Positions 35,805-46,935 of a stretch of 64,000 nt of DNA are shown here, one piece after another. Under the pieces are notes generated by a model that made no database searches, was not told the origin of the DNA, and was given only the letters and a program-made list of their open reading frames with translations. The stretch is taken from positions 1 to 64,000 of the forward strand of contig QCJB01000007.1 in assembly GCA_003216295.1 (NCBI GenBank). The letters run 5' to 3'. The position numbers were made by a program, and so were the translations under genes. The stretch comes from Prochlorococcus sp. AG-402-P16. GTDB taxonomy: Bacteria; Cyanobacteriota; Cyanobacteriia; PCC-6307; Cyanobiaceae. How positions within the stretch are numbered: the stretch's first letter is position 1; each line of letters begins with the position of its first letter.

Positions 35805-35899
35805 TTAATAACTTATTTAAATAGTTAAGTGCAGAGAAATAGAAATTAAAATTATCAATGATAAAATAATAAATACAAACCAATAGAAGGAAAAAAATA

Positions 35900-36358
35900 A
35901 TGGATTTTCTAATGTATTTAGATAAAATAGAAAAAGAGATTATAATTTTGATTGAAAAAGCTGGATATTCAACAGAAGAAAATACATCTCTATGCTTACA
36001 AGGTAATGACTACGTAGGTTTTTTTAAGAAAAGACAAAAAAAAGTTATTATATGCACAAACAATGCAATAAAAAGAGAAGGTTATAAGAATTTAAGCAGA
36101 AATGATAAAGAAAGCTTTGAAAGAACTGCAATACATATAAAAAAAGCAATAAGACACGAAGCAGTTCATGTTGCACAAGATTGCAATAATGGAAAACCAT
36201 TAGAAATGAAAAAAAACCTAACTATGAATAAAGCAAAGATTCATGCATTGAAAGGCTCTTCAATGATATCTGGAGAGAACGAGAAAGAAATACAGGCATA
36301 TATATTAGAAGACAAACCAAAAATGATTAGAAAAGAATTAAAAAAATATTGCATATAG
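35900..36358 (+). CDS. Small protein with HEAVH motif, possible metallopeptidase
   Basis: The 152-residue basic protein contains IRHEAVHVAQDCNNGKP (about residues 89-105), an HExxH zinc-binding motif, followed about 35 residues later by ENEKEIQAYILED (about 126-138). The glutamate there could be the third ligand, as in gluzincin peptidases. There is no signal peptide or membrane segment, so it would act in the cytoplasm. I do not recognise the family. It lies 95 bases after umuC on the same strand and might belong to the damage response, but that rests on position only. Confidence 0.6.
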   Translation: MDFLMYLDKIEKEIIILIEKAGYSTEENTSLCLQGNDYVGFFKKRQKKVIICTNNAIKREGYKNLSRNDKESFERTAIHIKKAIRHEAVHVAQDCNNGKPLEMKKNLTMNKAKIHALKGSSMISGENEKEIQAYILEDKPKMIRKELKKYCI

Positions 36359-36371
36359 ATTTTCAACAAGA

Positions 36372-36671
36372 TCAATTATCTCTAAGTAATTGAATAGCCT
36401 TTAACTTATTACTATAAATCAAAAGCATTCCATCTTGAGGACAACTCAAACCAATATAAGTCTTAATTGCCACAGAATTAACAAGCGCGGTGCCACATGT
36501 TTCTAATATAAGAATAGGTAAAGTAAATCGAGTGCCTTGCATATTCTGAAGATCAAGCGCTTGACGAACAGCTGATTGAGCTTTAGAGATACCAATTTTA
36601 TTAACAAAATCAGGCCATAAGTGATTTGATAAAGAACAATCCTCAAAATTAAAAAATGAAGAGTTTTTCAT
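36372..36671 (-). CDS. Hypothetical protein downstream of dnaG (99 aa)
   Basis: The 99-residue product is soluble with moderate hydrophobic strands (RFTLPILILETCGTALVN). It lies 17 bases after the dnaG stop codon on the same strand, so co-transcription is likely. I do not recognise it. The composition looks protein-like, with no low-complexity stretches. Confidence 0.6.
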   Translation of the reverse strand: MKNSSFFNFEDCSLSNHLWPDFVNKIGISKAQSAVRQALDLQNMQGTRFTLPILILETCGTALVNSVAIKTYIGLSCPQDGMLLIYSNKLKAIQLLRDN

Positions 36672-36688
36672 TGAACTTAAATATAAAA

Positions 36689-38716
36689 TTATTTAGAGCA
36701 TCGCTGCTGATCTAAATGTAATATATGTTTTCTCTCAGCATAATAAAGTTGCTGAAAGTTAATAGCATCATTATTTAACTCTTCGAACATACTAATAACT
36801 CTTTGTTCCATATCATAGGAATTAGTAGGCTCAGCTTTATCTTGAATAACAAGAGAGGCAATACAGTTTTCCAGTGTTTCTAATCTTTGAGAACTCCAAG
36901 CTTCAATAAGATGCCTACAGCGCTTTAAAGATTTTTGTTTTTCAAGTACAGCTAAGGTACCGCGAATTGCCAACTCAGGTTCAGATAATGTAGCGAGACG
37001 AAGCTCACTAGCCTCAAGCAAAGGGGTAAGCTTAGGTAAGTATTCATTATTATTAATCATGAGATTATTTAGAAGATTTTGAGATAAGTCAATATCAGCC
37101 AAAATATTATTTACATCATCACCACGATTAATTTTCTCTATAGTTTCATATCCATAAATATCTTCCTCTATATTACAAATTGAAGACCAAATCGCTCGAT
37201 AATAATTGATAGCAAAGTCATCTAAGTCTCTCAAACGAAGTTCTTTGCGTATAAAACATCTATAATTTGGACAATGAATATAAATAAATAGAATATCTGC
37301 TTCACTTCTCTCTCTAAGAGTTACATCTTGGGGCTTTTCATGTCTTTTAGATCGACCATGCCATCTATGGCCAGTAATTTGAGTCCGTAAGTCTTCCTCA
37401 AGTTGAAGAGCAAATCTACCTTGGCCACCACTTAGGCGCTGTGCAACTTTCTGAAGATAATGAGTTCTTATTGCCGTTTGTGGTAACTTGCCAAGCAGAC
37501 TTACTAAATCACTAACAGCCAACTGAAATTGATCTGACTTGCTTAAATCCTTATCCTTCAATGTTTGATCAATCTGCCAATCCATCCAAAGAGGAGATTT
37601 AGTAACTAGTGCTTCGTATTCGGATGAGGAATTATCCTTGAGGAATTCATCTGGATCTTTACCGGATGGTAATTGAAGAATTCTTAAGTCTAATTGGCCC
37701 TGAATTGCAAGATTTTCAACCTCACTAATCGCACGATTAGCAGCCCGAATACCAGCATTATCAGAATCAAAGTTTAAAAGAATCCTCTTGCTATCAGTAG
37801 AACGGGATAAAAGAGTTATTTGGTTGCGACTCAATGCGGTACCTAAAGATGCAACAACATTTGTGATTCCAGCGTCATGAAGTGCCAAAACATCAAAATA
37901 TCCTTCTACTACAACTGCATAATCTTTTTTTCTAATTGAGTTCGCTGATTTATCTAAACCATAAAGATTCTTTCCCTTTTCAAAAATTTCAGTCTCAGGT
38001 GAATTTAAATATTTTGGCTCAGACCCATCAAGACTTCTTCCTCCAAAACCAATGACCCTTTTTTGCCTATCATGAATGGGAACAATAATACGATTACGAA
38101 ACCTATCATAGAAACCATTTCCACCTTTACGAGGAACAATAAGTCCTGCCGATTCAAGTATTTCAACCTTTACATTTTCAACATTTACAAAATATTGAAG
38201 AAGTGAATCCCAATTATCTGGTGCATATCCAAGTTCAAAGTTAATTAAAGTACCATCACTTAAATGACGTTTATTCTTTAAATAATTAAGGGCATAAGAG
38301 CCACCTTGAGAATTTAATTGATTTTGAAACCATCCTGTAGCTAATTTCAAAACACGATATAAGGTCTCATTCCGGGAAAGCTGCTGCTTAAGTCTTTCTT
38401 GTTGTGGACCTTCAACTGTATCAACTTGAACTTGATATTTTTTTGCGAGATCTAGAACAACATCACTGAAACTTTGACGCTGAAACTCCATTAAAAATTT
38501 AATGGCGTTTCCTCCGGCTCCACATGAAAAACAATAATAAAATTGTTTGCCAGGGATTACTGACATTGAAGGCTTGCTATCATCGTGAAAAGGGCATATT
38601 CCGACATATTCTTTTCCTTTTTTCTTTAAGACGACGTGTTCACCAACAACATCAACTATGTCTAAACGCTCTTTAACAGATTCAATTGTTCTTGGATGTA
38701 GTCGAACTGAAGTCAT
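36689..38716 (-). CDS. dnaG: DNA primase DnaG
   Basis: DnaG makes RNA primers at the replication fork. The 675-residue protein has the CHC2 zinc-binding domain (CPFHDDSKPSMSVIP with CFSCGAGGN, about residues 42-75), the catalytic core and a Toprim domain (VVVEGYFDVLALHDAG near residue 267 and LNFDSDNAGIRAAN near 318). A C-terminal helicase-interaction region is also present. The length is typical of cyanobacteria. The gene is divergent from a drug/metabolite exporter. Confidence 0.96.
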   Translation of the reverse strand: MTSVRLHPRTIESVKERLDIVDVVGEHVVLKKKGKEYVGICPFHDDSKPSMSVIPGKQFYYCFSCGAGGNAIKFLMEFQRQSFSDVVLDLAKKYQVQVDTVEGPQQERLKQQLSRNETLYRVLKLATGWFQNQLNSQGGSYALNYLKNKRHLSDGTLINFELGYAPDNWDSLLQYFVNVENVKVEILESAGLIVPRKGGNGFYDRFRNRIIVPIHDRQKRVIGFGGRSLDGSEPKYLNSPETEIFEKGKNLYGLDKSANSIRKKDYAVVVEGYFDVLALHDAGITNVVASLGTALSRNQITLLSRSTDSKRILLNFDSDNAGIRAANRAISEVENLAIQGQLDLRILQLPSGKDPDEFLKDNSSSEYEALVTKSPLWMDWQIDQTLKDKDLSKSDQFQLAVSDLVSLLGKLPQTAIRTHYLQKVAQRLSGGQGRFALQLEEDLRTQITGHRWHGRSKRHEKPQDVTLRERSEADILFIYIHCPNYRCFIRKELRLRDLDDFAINYYRAIWSSICNIEEDIYGYETIEKINRGDDVNNILADIDLSQNLLNNLMINNNEYLPKLTPLLEASELRLATLSEPELAIRGTLAVLEKQKSLKRCRHLIEAWSSQRLETLENCIASLVIQDKAEPTNSYDMEQRVISMFEELNNDAINFQQLYYAERKHILHLDQQRCSK

Positions 38717-38764
38717 ATGATAATTTTAATTGATAATGAAATATTTAGTTATGAGTTTTAGAAA

Positions 38765-39667
38765 TTGAGAAAAAATAAAATTTTTGAAGATTTAAAAAAA
38801 CATAGGAATTTAAAAGGAATCAAATTTTTAATTGGAAGTGGATTAGCGTTTAGCCTTATGAGTGCCTGCGTAAAGGGAATAGGAGAAAGGATACCGGTTG
38901 CAGAATTAGTTTTTGCAAGAGCAACAATAAGTATAATAATTACAGGAATTTTATTATTTAAAAACCAAATTAATCCTTTAGGTCACCAAAGAAAATTATT
39001 ATTATTAAGGGGCTTTCTTGGAACAGGTGCTTTATTTTGTATCTTTAAAGCTTTAACGACACTACCAATTGCAACAGCAACTGTAATACAATATATTTAT
39101 CCAACATTTACTGTGATTTGTGCATATTTTATTTTAAAGGAAACTGTCTTAAAAAGAATTATTTACTCTATACTTATTGGATGGATAGGAATAATATTAG
39201 TCGCACAACCAGAATGGGGAATATATGACAATAGACTAGAAACAATAATTTCTTTATCAATCGCAATACTAGGAGCCTTCCTTACATCACTAGCTTATAT
39301 ATGTGTAAGAAAATTATCCTCCAAAGAAGATCCACTAGTAATTATTTTTTACTTCCCTTTGGTATCCATTCCACTTTCAATACCATTTTTAATGAATGAG
39401 TTTGTTCTACCAAATCCAATTGATTGGATATTGATCTTAGGTATAGGTTTATTTACACAAATTGGTCAGATTTGCATAACTGAAGGTTTAAGACTTATGC
39501 CCGCCGGACTTGCAACATCATTAAATTATTCGCAAGTTATCTTCGCTAGTTTTTGGGGTATTTTATTTTTCCAAGAAGAAATAACAAGTACAATCTATAT
39601 AGGTGGTTTTTGCGTACTTATATCTACTATTATTAGCATGAGTGCTTTAAAAAGTTCACAGGTTTAA
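38765..39667 (+). CDS. EamA/DMT family transporter
   Basis: The 300-residue protein has about ten membrane helices arranged as two EamA repeats (about residues 18-148 and 160-293), typical of drug/metabolite transporters that export amino acids, nucleosides or other metabolites. The substrate cannot be told from sequence. The frame starts at TTG 38765; the first ATG (residue 34) would remove most of helix 1, so TTG is preferred. Confidence 0.85.
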   Translation: MRKNKIFEDLKKHRNLKGIKFLIGSGLAFSLMSACVKGIGERIPVAELVFARATISIIITGILLFKNQINPLGHQRKLLLLRGFLGTGALFCIFKALTTLPIATATVIQYIYPTFTVICAYFILKETVLKRIIYSILIGWIGIILVAQPEWGIYDNRLETIISLSIAILGAFLTSLAYICVRKLSSKEDPLVIIFYFPLVSIPLSIPFLMNEFVLPNPIDWILILGIGLFTQIGQICITEGLRLMPAGLATSLNYSQVIFASFWGILFFQEEITSTIYIGGFCVLISTIISMSALKSSQV

Positions 39668-39675
39668 ATTTCAAT

Positions 39676-40062
39676 ATGAATAAGAACTCTGCAATTTTAT
39701 CTATCCTTCTTTTTTGTACTGGATCAACAGCGATTTTCGCAGATGAATATCAAAGGGGCTTTTCAACTAGTAGAACGTGTACGAGAAATGAATACAGAGA
39801 AGAATACATACCTGGCACCAGAAACGATCCTGGTTACGTAAAAAAATGGGAAGAGACAGTAGAGGTCCCCTGCCCAGGGAGTGCAACAACAAATGATAAA
39901 AAAGAATTTGATACAAATAATTGTTCTGAGGGAACCATAGCTGGTGGGATTTTGGGTGGTGGCTTGGCAACCGCAATATCAAGGGGGAAGGATCGCTGGT
40001 GGGCCATCCCTGCCGGAGTTGTGGGGGGGTCAATGGTTGGTTGCCAAATAGATGGTGGTTAA
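39676..40062 (+). CDS. Small exported protein with glycine-zipper region
   Basis: The 128-residue protein begins with a signal peptide (about residues 1-22, likely cut after FA before DEYQRGF). The mature part has three or four cysteines (TCTRNEY, VPCPGS, NNCSEG, GCQIDG) and a C-terminal glycine-rich hydrophobic stretch (GTIAGGILGGGLATAI and AGVVGGSMVG), as in glycine-zipper envelope proteins. The function is unknown. A run of seven G (40023-40029) lies in the last codons. Confidence 0.65.
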   Translation: MNKNSAILSILLFCTGSTAIFADEYQRGFSTSRTCTRNEYREEYIPGTRNDPGYVKKWEETVEVPCPGSATTNDKKEFDTNNCSEGTIAGGILGGGLATAISRGKDRWWAIPAGVVGGSMVGCQIDGG

Positions 40063-40121
40063 AGATATTTCTTGTTTATTATTTATTTTTTGGCAAAATA
40101 ATTTATATAAATTCATAAATA

Positions 40122-40796
40122 ATGATTAGCTGGTTAAAAGGTCAAATAATTAAAAACTGGCAAATAACATCCAAAAAAGGGGTTGTTATAGATGTGGGTG
40201 GTGTTGGTTACGAAGTTCAATTATTGCCAAAGCAAATAGATAACATTATAACTTCAACAAAAAGAGAACTTTGGATTCACCAAATCAATCGTGAAGATAG
40301 TACTATTTTATATGGATTTAATGAAGATAGGCAAAGAGATTTATTTCGAGTAATTATTGGTATTAGTGGAATAGGTCCCCAAATAGGTATGTCATTACTT
40401 GAAGATCTAGAGGTTAACGAATTAGTTAATGCAATTCAAGAAAATGATCTAAAAATGTTAATCAAGTCTCCAGGAATAGGTAAGCGTACGGCAGAGAGAT
40501 TAGTAGTCGAACTAAAAAATAAAGTTGACCAATTCAAAGATAATCAAGAAGTGATACCTCAAGAAAAACATAAACTTCACTCCACTCAGCTAACTAAATA
40601 TTTTGAAGAAATAAAATCAATTCTAAACTCATTAGGATACATGGATGATGAAGTGAAAGATTCATTAGAATTAATACGGCTCAGAGAAAAAGAACAAATT
40701 TTATTACTAACTTCACTATCAGAACAAGCAAAAGCAGATCTCATGGACAAACATTTGAAAGAAATTCTTATTAAATTGAGTGAAAAGGATACTTGA
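40122..40796 (+). CDS. ruvA: Holliday junction branch migration protein RuvA
   Basis: RuvA binds four-way DNA junctions and loads the RuvB motor. The 224-residue protein contains the N-terminal OB domain with VIDVGGVGYEVQLL and two helix-hairpin-helix motifs (GISGIGPQIGMSLLED and SPGIGKRTAERLVVELKNKV, about residues 85-135). A C-terminal domain that contacts RuvB follows after an acidic linker. ruvB is not adjacent, as is common in cyanobacteria. Confidence 0.94.
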   Translation: MISWLKGQIIKNWQITSKKGVVIDVGGVGYEVQLLPKQIDNIITSTKRELWIHQINREDSTILYGFNEDRQRDLFRVIIGISGIGPQIGMSLLEDLEVNELVNAIQENDLKMLIKSPGIGKRTAERLVVELKNKVDQFKDNQEVIPQEKHKLHSTQLTKYFEEIKSILNSLGYMDDEVKDSLELIRLREKEQILLLTSLSEQAKADLMDKHLKEILIKLSEKDT

Positions 40797-40848
40797 TAGA
40801 AGGTAAGGGGCTAAATTAGTATCTATTAAAAGGAATACTAAAAACAAA

Positions 40849-41118
40849 ATGTCACTGGGAACAGAAGAGAAGCAAACGCTAATCAACACGCATCAAATAC
40901 ATCCAACTGATACAGGTTCAGCAGAAGTGCAGGTTGCCATGCTCACTACAAGAATTTCAAAATTAAGCAAACATCTTCAGGGTAATATTCATGATTTTTC
41001 ATCAAGGCAAGGTTTGCTTAAAATGATTGGACAGCGCAAAAGACTTTTAGGATATGTAAGAAGTAAAAGTGAAAAAAGGTATACAGAGCTAATAGAAAAA
41101 TTAGCTATCAGAGGATAA
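40849..41118 (+). CDS. rpsO: 30S ribosomal protein S15
   Basis: S15 is a primary 16S rRNA-binding protein of the small subunit. The 89-residue sequence shows the family pattern: [20 protein letters not shown] near residue 22 and the C-terminal block [20 protein letters not shown]. The length is exactly that usual for bacteria. It lies between ruvA and a PAM68-like gene on the same strand. Confidence 0.97.
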   Translation: MSLGTEEKQTLINTHQIHPTDTGSAEVQVAMLTTRISKLSKHLQGNIHDFSSRQGLLKMIGQRKRLLGYVRSKSEKRYTELIEKLAIRG

Positions 41119-41145
41119 TGGATTTAATTACATTGATAAAAGCTG

Positions 41146-41586
41146 ATGAAAGGAGCAAAAAAAAACAAAAAATCACAATCTAAAGAAGTAAAAATAGGTT
41201 TATCAACTAGCGATTCGACGCCAAAAATCGAAGCAATAAATTCATCCAAAAATAAAAGCGAAAAATCAGGCATACCAAAATATGTAGCGAATAGAATGGC
41301 AAGAAGAATAGCTTTTACCACAGGTATTCCAACCATAAGTGGCATGGGAGTATTTATTGGAAGTTATTTTTTAATAAGCAAAGGTATTGCTGATATATCT
41401 CCAACACTCACTCTAGTCAGTTCAGCAATATGTTTTCTTATTGGCTTATTAGGATTAAGTTATGGAATACTTTCAGCGAGTTGGGATTTCAACCCAGGTA
41501 GTTTTCTTGGTTTTGAAAATATAAAGCCAAACATAAAAAGAATGAAAGATGCATTCAAAACTAATCAAAAAGATATTACTAGTTAA
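41146..41586 (+). CDS. PAM68-like photosystem II assembly protein (DUF3464)
   Basis: The 146-residue protein has a lysine-rich soluble N-terminus (about 1-60), then VANRMARRIAFTTGIPTISG leading into two membrane helices (about 62-84 and 92-112), and the conserved SYGILSASWDF. This matches PAM68/DUF3464, which in Synechocystis and plants assists early photosystem II assembly and chlorophyll insertion into CP47. Assignment is from remembered family features. Confidence 0.82.
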   Translation: MKGAKKNKKSQSKEVKIGLSTSDSTPKIEAINSSKNKSEKSGIPKYVANRMARRIAFTTGIPTISGMGVFIGSYFLISKGIADISPTLTLVSSAICFLIGLLGLSYGILSASWDFNPGSFLGFENIKPNIKRMKDAFKTNQKDITS

Positions 41587-41595
41587 AAATAAAAT

Positions 41596-44500
41596 TTAAA
41601 TTACAAGACTTTTACTAGGTCTCGCAATAAAGGAATTCTTTGATAAAGAATCTAAAGCCAAGTCAGTATCTTTTACACAAAATTGATCGCCTAACCTTAC
41701 ATACCTAGTATAATCATTCCCTTTAAGACAGGCTACAACTGGGATACGAACGCCTAATTCATTTCTAGCAGGTCTGTTTTTTGAAAGACATTCTCTTAAT
41801 TTATGCTGAACATTGATATCAATAGCTTGTTCAGGATGAAGATCAATCAAGAGAAATCTTAAATCATCGATTGCACGACAATCATCAATAAGCAATTGAA
41901 CAGTTTCGTCTCTCCTATCTACGCTGCCCCATATCAATAATCTAGTTTCAACCATTAAATGATCAGAAAGTCTTTCATAACTTTTGGGAAAGATAACCGC
42001 TTCACAGGAACCAGTTAAATCCTCTAGTTGAATAATCGCCATCCTGTCACCTTTTCTAGTTGTGACTTCTCTCATTTCTGGAATCATTGCAATAACACTA
42101 ACCTTTGACTTGTCCTTCTGATCTTCTAAAGAACCAAGGCTGATAGGAGCAATCAATTTTGCAGGTTCTGAAAGTTGCTTCAAAGGATGATCCGATAAAT
42201 AGAAGCCAACATGCTCTTTTTCTAATTTAAGTTTGTCTGAAGGAGGATACTCATTAACTGGTATCGCCTTTGGAACGGATGAATAATCATCAGTCGATGA
42301 TGATTCATTATCTATGGAAGAGGAAAGATCAAAGAGATTCCCTTGGCCGCTAGTTCTATCTTTTGCCCTAGAAGAAGCCCATTCTATAGTTAAATCTAGA
42401 TCAGCAATAAGCTGAGCGCGATTTGCATTTTTTTCAAGACAATCAAGAGAACCAGAATGTATTAAAGCCTCAAGTCCTCTTCGGTTAACGGCACTGAGTG
42501 AAATTCGATCGCAGAATTGTGCTAAAGATGTAAATTCTCCATCTTCATCTCTAGAGGCAATAATTTTTCTAATTGCACCATCACCTAAATTTTTGACTGC
42601 AGAAAAACCAAAAAGAATTGAATTATCTTTGGGAGTAAAATCAACACCAGAAGTATTTATATTTGGAGGCATTACGTTTATGCCCATTGAATTACAATTA
42701 GAAATATATCTTTGAACCTTGTCAGCCGAGCCAGCATTAACTGTAAGCAATGCCGCCATATAAGCGACAGGGTAATGTGCTTTTAAATAAGCAGTCTGAT
42801 AAGTAACCGCGCCATAAGCAGTTGAATGACTTTTGTTAAAGCAATATTCAGCAAATAAAACCATTTGATCAAATAACTGTTCGGCAATAATCGCTGAAAC
42901 GCCATTATCAACAGCTCCGTCAACAAAGATGGTTCTATGTCGCTGCATTTCAGAAACTTTTTTCTTACCCATTGCCCTTCTTAATAAATCTGCTTGACCA
43001 AGCGAATATCCAGCTAAATCCTGCGCGATCTTCATGATCTGCTCTTGATAAACCATGATTCCATAAGTCTCACTTAAAATAGGTTCAAGTGACTGATGTT
43101 GAAAATCAATACTCTCCTTACCATGTTTTCTATTTATAAATTTAGGAATTAATCCTGCATCAAGAGGACCTGGACGATAAAGGGCAAGAATTGAAGAAAT
43201 ATCCTCAAGAGATGACGGTTTTAGATCTTTTACTATTTGTCTCATCCCACTAGATTCAAGCTGAAAAATCCCTTCTAAATCACCCCTTGAAAGTAATTCA
43301 AATGTTTTTTCATCTGTAAAAGGCAAAGAATCAGGATCTAATCTCTTTCCAATTGATTTCTCAACTAAATTAATTGTCTTTTCGATCATTGTAAGATTTC
43401 TAAGTCCTAAAAAGTCCATCTTCAAAAGACCAAGAGATTCAATATCTTCCATAAAATATTGAGTGATAATTTGACCATCGTTGTTTCTTTGAAGAGGAAC
43501 TAAATTATCAAGTGAATTAGCAGCAATAACAACACCAGCGGCATGCACGCCAAAAGTCTTATTAGTCCCCTCTATCCTCATTGCCATATCAACCCATTTC
43601 TTTATTTTTGAATCATTATTGTATTTTTCATAGAAATCCTTATTTGGTGATTCTTTTGAAATCATAGATGACAATTTTGCAGGCTTACCTCTAACAACTG
43701 GAATTAATTTCGCCAACCGATCTGCCTCTCCATAGGGAATATCAAGTACACGAGCAACATCTTTCAATACAGCCTTAGAGGTCATTCTGTTAAATGTAAT
43801 TATCTGTGCAACTTTATCTTCACCATACTTTTTAGTTACATAATCTATAACTTCGCCACGTCTTTCAATACAAAAATCAGTATCAATATCAGGCATTGAC
43901 TTTCTCTCAGGATTCAGAAATCTTTCAAATAACAAACCATTTTCTACTGGGTCAATATTAGTTATATGAAGGGAAAAAGCTACTAAAGAGCCTGCGGCTG
44001 AGCCCCTACCTGGGCCTACAGGAATATTTTGCTCTCTTGCAAATCTTATATAATCCCATACAACAAGAAAATATGTAGGGAACCCCATTTGTTCTATTAC
44101 TTTCAACTCATAATCAAGCCTTTCTTTATATGCGATTGGAAAATTTTCAAAATTAGTAATATCTAAAATTTCTTTCAACCCATTAATAGTTATCTCTTTA
44201 AGATATTCAATTGGTTTATATCCATTAGGTATAGGAAAATTTGGCATCTTATAAGTCCCTAATATCGTATATTCTTCAACCTTGTTTGATAGTTTAACTG
44301 TATTTTCTATTGCACTATTTATGACATGATTTTCTAAATGATCTGTAAATAAACCTCTCATTTCCTCCTCAGATTTAATATATTCAGTACCTGTATATCT
44401 CAATCTTTTGTGATCACTTATTAATTTTCCAGTCAAAACACAAATCAATGCATCATGTGCTTCAATATCATTCTTTGATACATAATGTGCATCATTGGTA

Positions 44501-45114
44501 GCAATAATTTTGATATCAAGTTCTTCAGATATTTTTACTATTTCACTATTAACAATTCTATCCTCAATTGATCCATGGTCTTGAATTTCAAGATAAAAAT
44601 CATCACCCAAAACTTCTTTATACCAAGCTGCTACTTCTCTAGCAACATCATTTCTTCCTTTTAAAATCGCTTGAGGAATTTCACCACCTAAACAAGCTGT
44701 TGAACAAATCAATCCCTCGCTATATTTTTTAAATAAAGACTTATCTATACATGGTCTTGAAAATATCCCTCTTCCCCTCACACCGTTTAAATGACTTAAA
44801 GTGGTTAATTTTACGAGATTTTCATAACCAATTTGGGTTTTCGCTACGACAACAAGATGATATCTTTTTTCTTTTTTGGGCTGAGGGTCATCAATTGAAC
44901 CATTGATAACATACATCTCATTCCCAATAATTGGCTTTATATTCGCTGCCTTACATAACTTCAATAATTCAATCGCGCCATACATTACTCCATGATCAGT
45001 CAGGGCTAGAGCTGGCATTCCCAATTCCTTTGCCCTTTGAACCATTAAAGGTAGTTGACTGGCTCCATCAAGAAGGCTGTAGTCACTATGATTATGAATA
45101 GGAACAAAAGCCAT
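41596..45114 (-). CDS. dnaE: DNA polymerase III alpha subunit DnaE
   Basis: DnaE is the replicative polymerase subunit. The 1172-residue protein contains the N-terminal PHP domain ([17 protein letters not shown]), the palm with the catalytic aspartates ([13 protein letters not shown] near residue 402), and the helix-hairpin-helix and OB domains towards the C-terminus. The gene is continuous: the split-intein arrangement seen in Synechocystis and many other cyanobacteria is absent, and no intein insert interrupts the motifs. Confidence 0.96.
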   Translation of the reverse strand: MAFVPIHNHSDYSLLDGASQLPLMVQRAKELGMPALALTDHGVMYGAIELLKLCKAANIKPIIGNEMYVINGSIDDPQPKKEKRYHLVVVAKTQIGYENLVKLTTLSHLNGVRGRGIFSRPCIDKSLFKKYSEGLICSTACLGGEIPQAILKGRNDVAREVAAWYKEVLGDDFYLEIQDHGSIEDRIVNSEIVKISEELDIKIIATNDAHYVSKNDIEAHDALICVLTGKLISDHKRLRYTGTEYIKSEEEMRGLFTDHLENHVINSAIENTVKLSNKVEEYTILGTYKMPNFPIPNGYKPIEYLKEITINGLKEILDITNFENFPIAYKERLDYELKVIEQMGFPTYFLVVWDYIRFAREQNIPVGPGRGSAAGSLVAFSLHITNIDPVENGLLFERFLNPERKSMPDIDTDFCIERRGEVIDYVTKKYGEDKVAQIITFNRMTSKAVLKDVARVLDIPYGEADRLAKLIPVVRGKPAKLSSMISKESPNKDFYEKYNNDSKIKKWVDMAMRIEGTNKTFGVHAAGVVIAANSLDNLVPLQRNNDGQIITQYFMEDIESLGLLKMDFLGLRNLTMIEKTINLVEKSIGKRLDPDSLPFTDEKTFELLSRGDLEGIFQLESSGMRQIVKDLKPSSLEDISSILALYRPGPLDAGLIPKFINRKHGKESIDFQHQSLEPILSETYGIMVYQEQIMKIAQDLAGYSLGQADLLRRAMGKKKVSEMQRHRTIFVDGAVDNGVSAIIAEQLFDQMVLFAEYCFNKSHSTAYGAVTYQTAYLKAHYPVAYMAALLTVNAGSADKVQRYISNCNSMGINVMPPNINTSGVDFTPKDNSILFGFSAVKNLGDGAIRKIIASRDEDGEFTSLAQFCDRISLSAVNRRGLEALIHSGSLDCLEKNANRAQLIADLDLTIEWASSRAKDRTSGQGNLFDLSSSIDNESSSTDDYSSVPKAIPVNEYPPSDKLKLEKEHVGFYLSDHPLKQLSEPAKLIAPISLGSLEDQKDKSKVSVIAMIPEMREVTTRKGDRMAIIQLEDLTGSCEAVIFPKSYERLSDHLMVETRLLIWGSVDRRDETVQLLIDDCRAIDDLRFLLIDLHPEQAIDINVQHKLRECLSKNRPARNELGVRIPVVACLKGNDYTRYVRLGDQFCVKDTDLALDSLSKNSFIARPSKSLVI

Positions 45115-45184
45115 AATATCGAGCGGAGCTACGCTGCATATAGTGTAGCGATAATTATATTCTCCACATGAAGTGGTTCAAACT

Positions 45185-46645
45185 TTATAACGTGAAATCT
45201 GTTTTAGGCCTATTCTTATAAACCTCAGCAGCTTTCTCAAATTGATTAGCTACTTGAAGAAGTTTCCCTTCTTCAAAAACATTTCCTATTAGCTGTAAGC
45301 CTATTGGCAAACCGGATTTATCAAAACCACATGGCAGGCTGATTGCAGGCAATCCAGCTAAATTTGCAGGAATCGTTAATAAATCCGATAGATACATCGC
45401 CATTGGATTATCAATATTATCTCCAGAACCGAAAGCAGTAGTAGGCGCAGTTGGAGCCAACAAAACATCTACTTTTTTAAAAGCATCATCAAAGTCTCTA
45501 CGTATCAATGTTCGAACTTGCTGGGCCTTCTTATAGTAAGCATCAACATAACCAGCGGATAAGGCATAGGTTCCAATAAGAATTCTTCGTTTAACTTCAC
45601 TTCCAAAACCAAGTGCTCGACTCTTGGAGGTCATTTCTATAAGAGATTGTTCATCTCCAGAGCGAAATCCATATTTGACACCGTCGTATCTAGCTAAATT
45701 CGCTGATGCTTCAGATGGCGCAATAACGTAATAAGTAGCAATACCATCATTGAAACGAGGACAAGAAACATTAACAATTTCTGCACCTAAGTTTTCTAGC
45801 AGCGAAGCAGAGCAAATAACAGATTCTTTAACATCAGTGGCTAAACCTTCATGATCAAAGCAATTTTCAATTAAACCTATTTTCATCCCCTTAATTGATT
45901 TAGAAAGGGTCTCTAAGTAATTGGGAACAGGAATATCAACTGTAGTTGAATCAAACTCATCTTTACCTGATATAACCTGCAAAATTTCAGCTGCATCAGA
46001 AACATTATTCGCAAATGGACCCACCTGATCTAAAGAACTAGCAAAAGCTATTAACCCCCATCGACTTACTCGACCATAAGTTGGCTTCATGCCAACAACG
46101 CCACAAAAAGAAGCTGGTTGTCGGATTGAGCCCCCAGTATCAGAACCCAGAGATCCGTAACATAATCCGGCAGCAACAGAAGCTGCACTGCCACCAGAGC
46201 TGCCTCCAGGAACTTTTGATATGTTCCATGGATTCAAAGTAGGACCAAATGCAGAGGTTTCTGTAGAGCTCCCCATTGCAAACTCATCCATATTTGTCTT
46301 GCCAATCATTATTGCTCCTGCGTTCAAAAGCCTTTTAGTAACTGTTGACTCGTATGGAGGGACAAAATTATCCAAAATCTTGCTTGCGCAAGTGGTCTTA
46401 ATTCCTTTTGTACAAAGGTTGTCTTTTATACCAATGGGTATTCCTGACAAAGGCGGTAAATTATCGCCAGCAGCTATTTTTTTATCGATATGTTCAGCAT
46501 TGCTTAATGCCTTATCAGAATTAACAGTTAGAAAAGAATTTAGAGTTGGATCTAATTCCTTTATTCGATTTATTTTTTCTTGAACAAGCTCTTTGGAAGA
46601 GACTTCACCACTTTTCAATTTCTGGCGTAAGTCTGCAAAAGTCAT
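45185..46645 (-). CDS. gatA: Glutamyl-tRNA(Gln) amidotransferase subunit A
   Basis: GatA releases ammonia from glutamine for the GatCAB complex, which converts Glu-tRNA(Gln) to Gln-tRNA(Gln). The amidase Ser-cisSer-Lys triad is visible: Lys in [14 protein letters not shown] near residue 77 and the serines in [14 protein letters not shown] and [13 protein letters not shown] near 152-180. The 486-residue length is standard. gatB and gatC are not in the window. Confidence 0.96.
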   Translation of the reverse strand: MTFADLRQKLKSGEVSSKELVQEKINRIKELDPTLNSFLTVNSDKALSNAEHIDKKIAAGDNLPPLSGIPIGIKDNLCTKGIKTTCASKILDNFVPPYESTVTKRLLNAGAIMIGKTNMDEFAMGSSTETSAFGPTLNPWNISKVPGGSSGGSAASVAAGLCYGSLGSDTGGSIRQPASFCGVVGMKPTYGRVSRWGLIAFASSLDQVGPFANNVSDAAEILQVISGKDEFDSTTVDIPVPNYLETLSKSIKGMKIGLIENCFDHEGLATDVKESVICSASLLENLGAEIVNVSCPRFNDGIATYYVIAPSEASANLARYDGVKYGFRSGDEQSLIEMTSKSRALGFGSEVKRRILIGTYALSAGYVDAYYKKAQQVRTLIRRDFDDAFKKVDVLLAPTAPTTAFGSGDNIDNPMAMYLSDLLTIPANLAGLPAISLPCGFDKSGLPIGLQLIGNVFEEGKLLQVANQFEKAAEVYKNRPKTDFTL

Positions 46646-46674
46646 TATTAATTATAAAAAAAATATTTTTAAGC

Positions 46675-46905
46675 TTATGACGTAAGAGGCTCGTTGCGGC
46701 GACACCTAATTAAACTATGATTTATTTTCTTAGGGGACTCTGCAGAAAGATCTTCTACAAATCCATTTAATCTGACTTTCAAACTACGACGAGTGAGAAA
46801 TGGACCAAACCAATAAGTTACCTCAGGTTGAATTGTCTCAACCTTGGCCCACCAGGCCAAGCCAAAACTATTTCCTAAGCTTCGAAGAGCCCTAATGGGA
46901 CCCAT
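46675..46905 (-). CDS. DUF1816-like small protein
   Basis: The 76-residue protein contains LAWWAKVETIQPEVTYWFGP followed by FVEDLSAES, which fits DUF1816, a small cyanobacterial family with aromatic-rich strands. In some cyanobacteria this domain occurs with CpcD-like linker regions, but its role is not established. It lies upstream of gatA with a 29-base gap. A 9-bp inverted repeat sits in its promoter region. Confidence 0.75.
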   Translation of the reverse strand: MGPIRALRSLGNSFGLAWWAKVETIQPEVTYWFGPFLTRRSLKVRLNGFVEDLSAESPKKINHSLIRCRRNEPLTS

Positions 46906-46935
46906 AAGTAGAGTGCGTTTGACCTACTTTACTTT

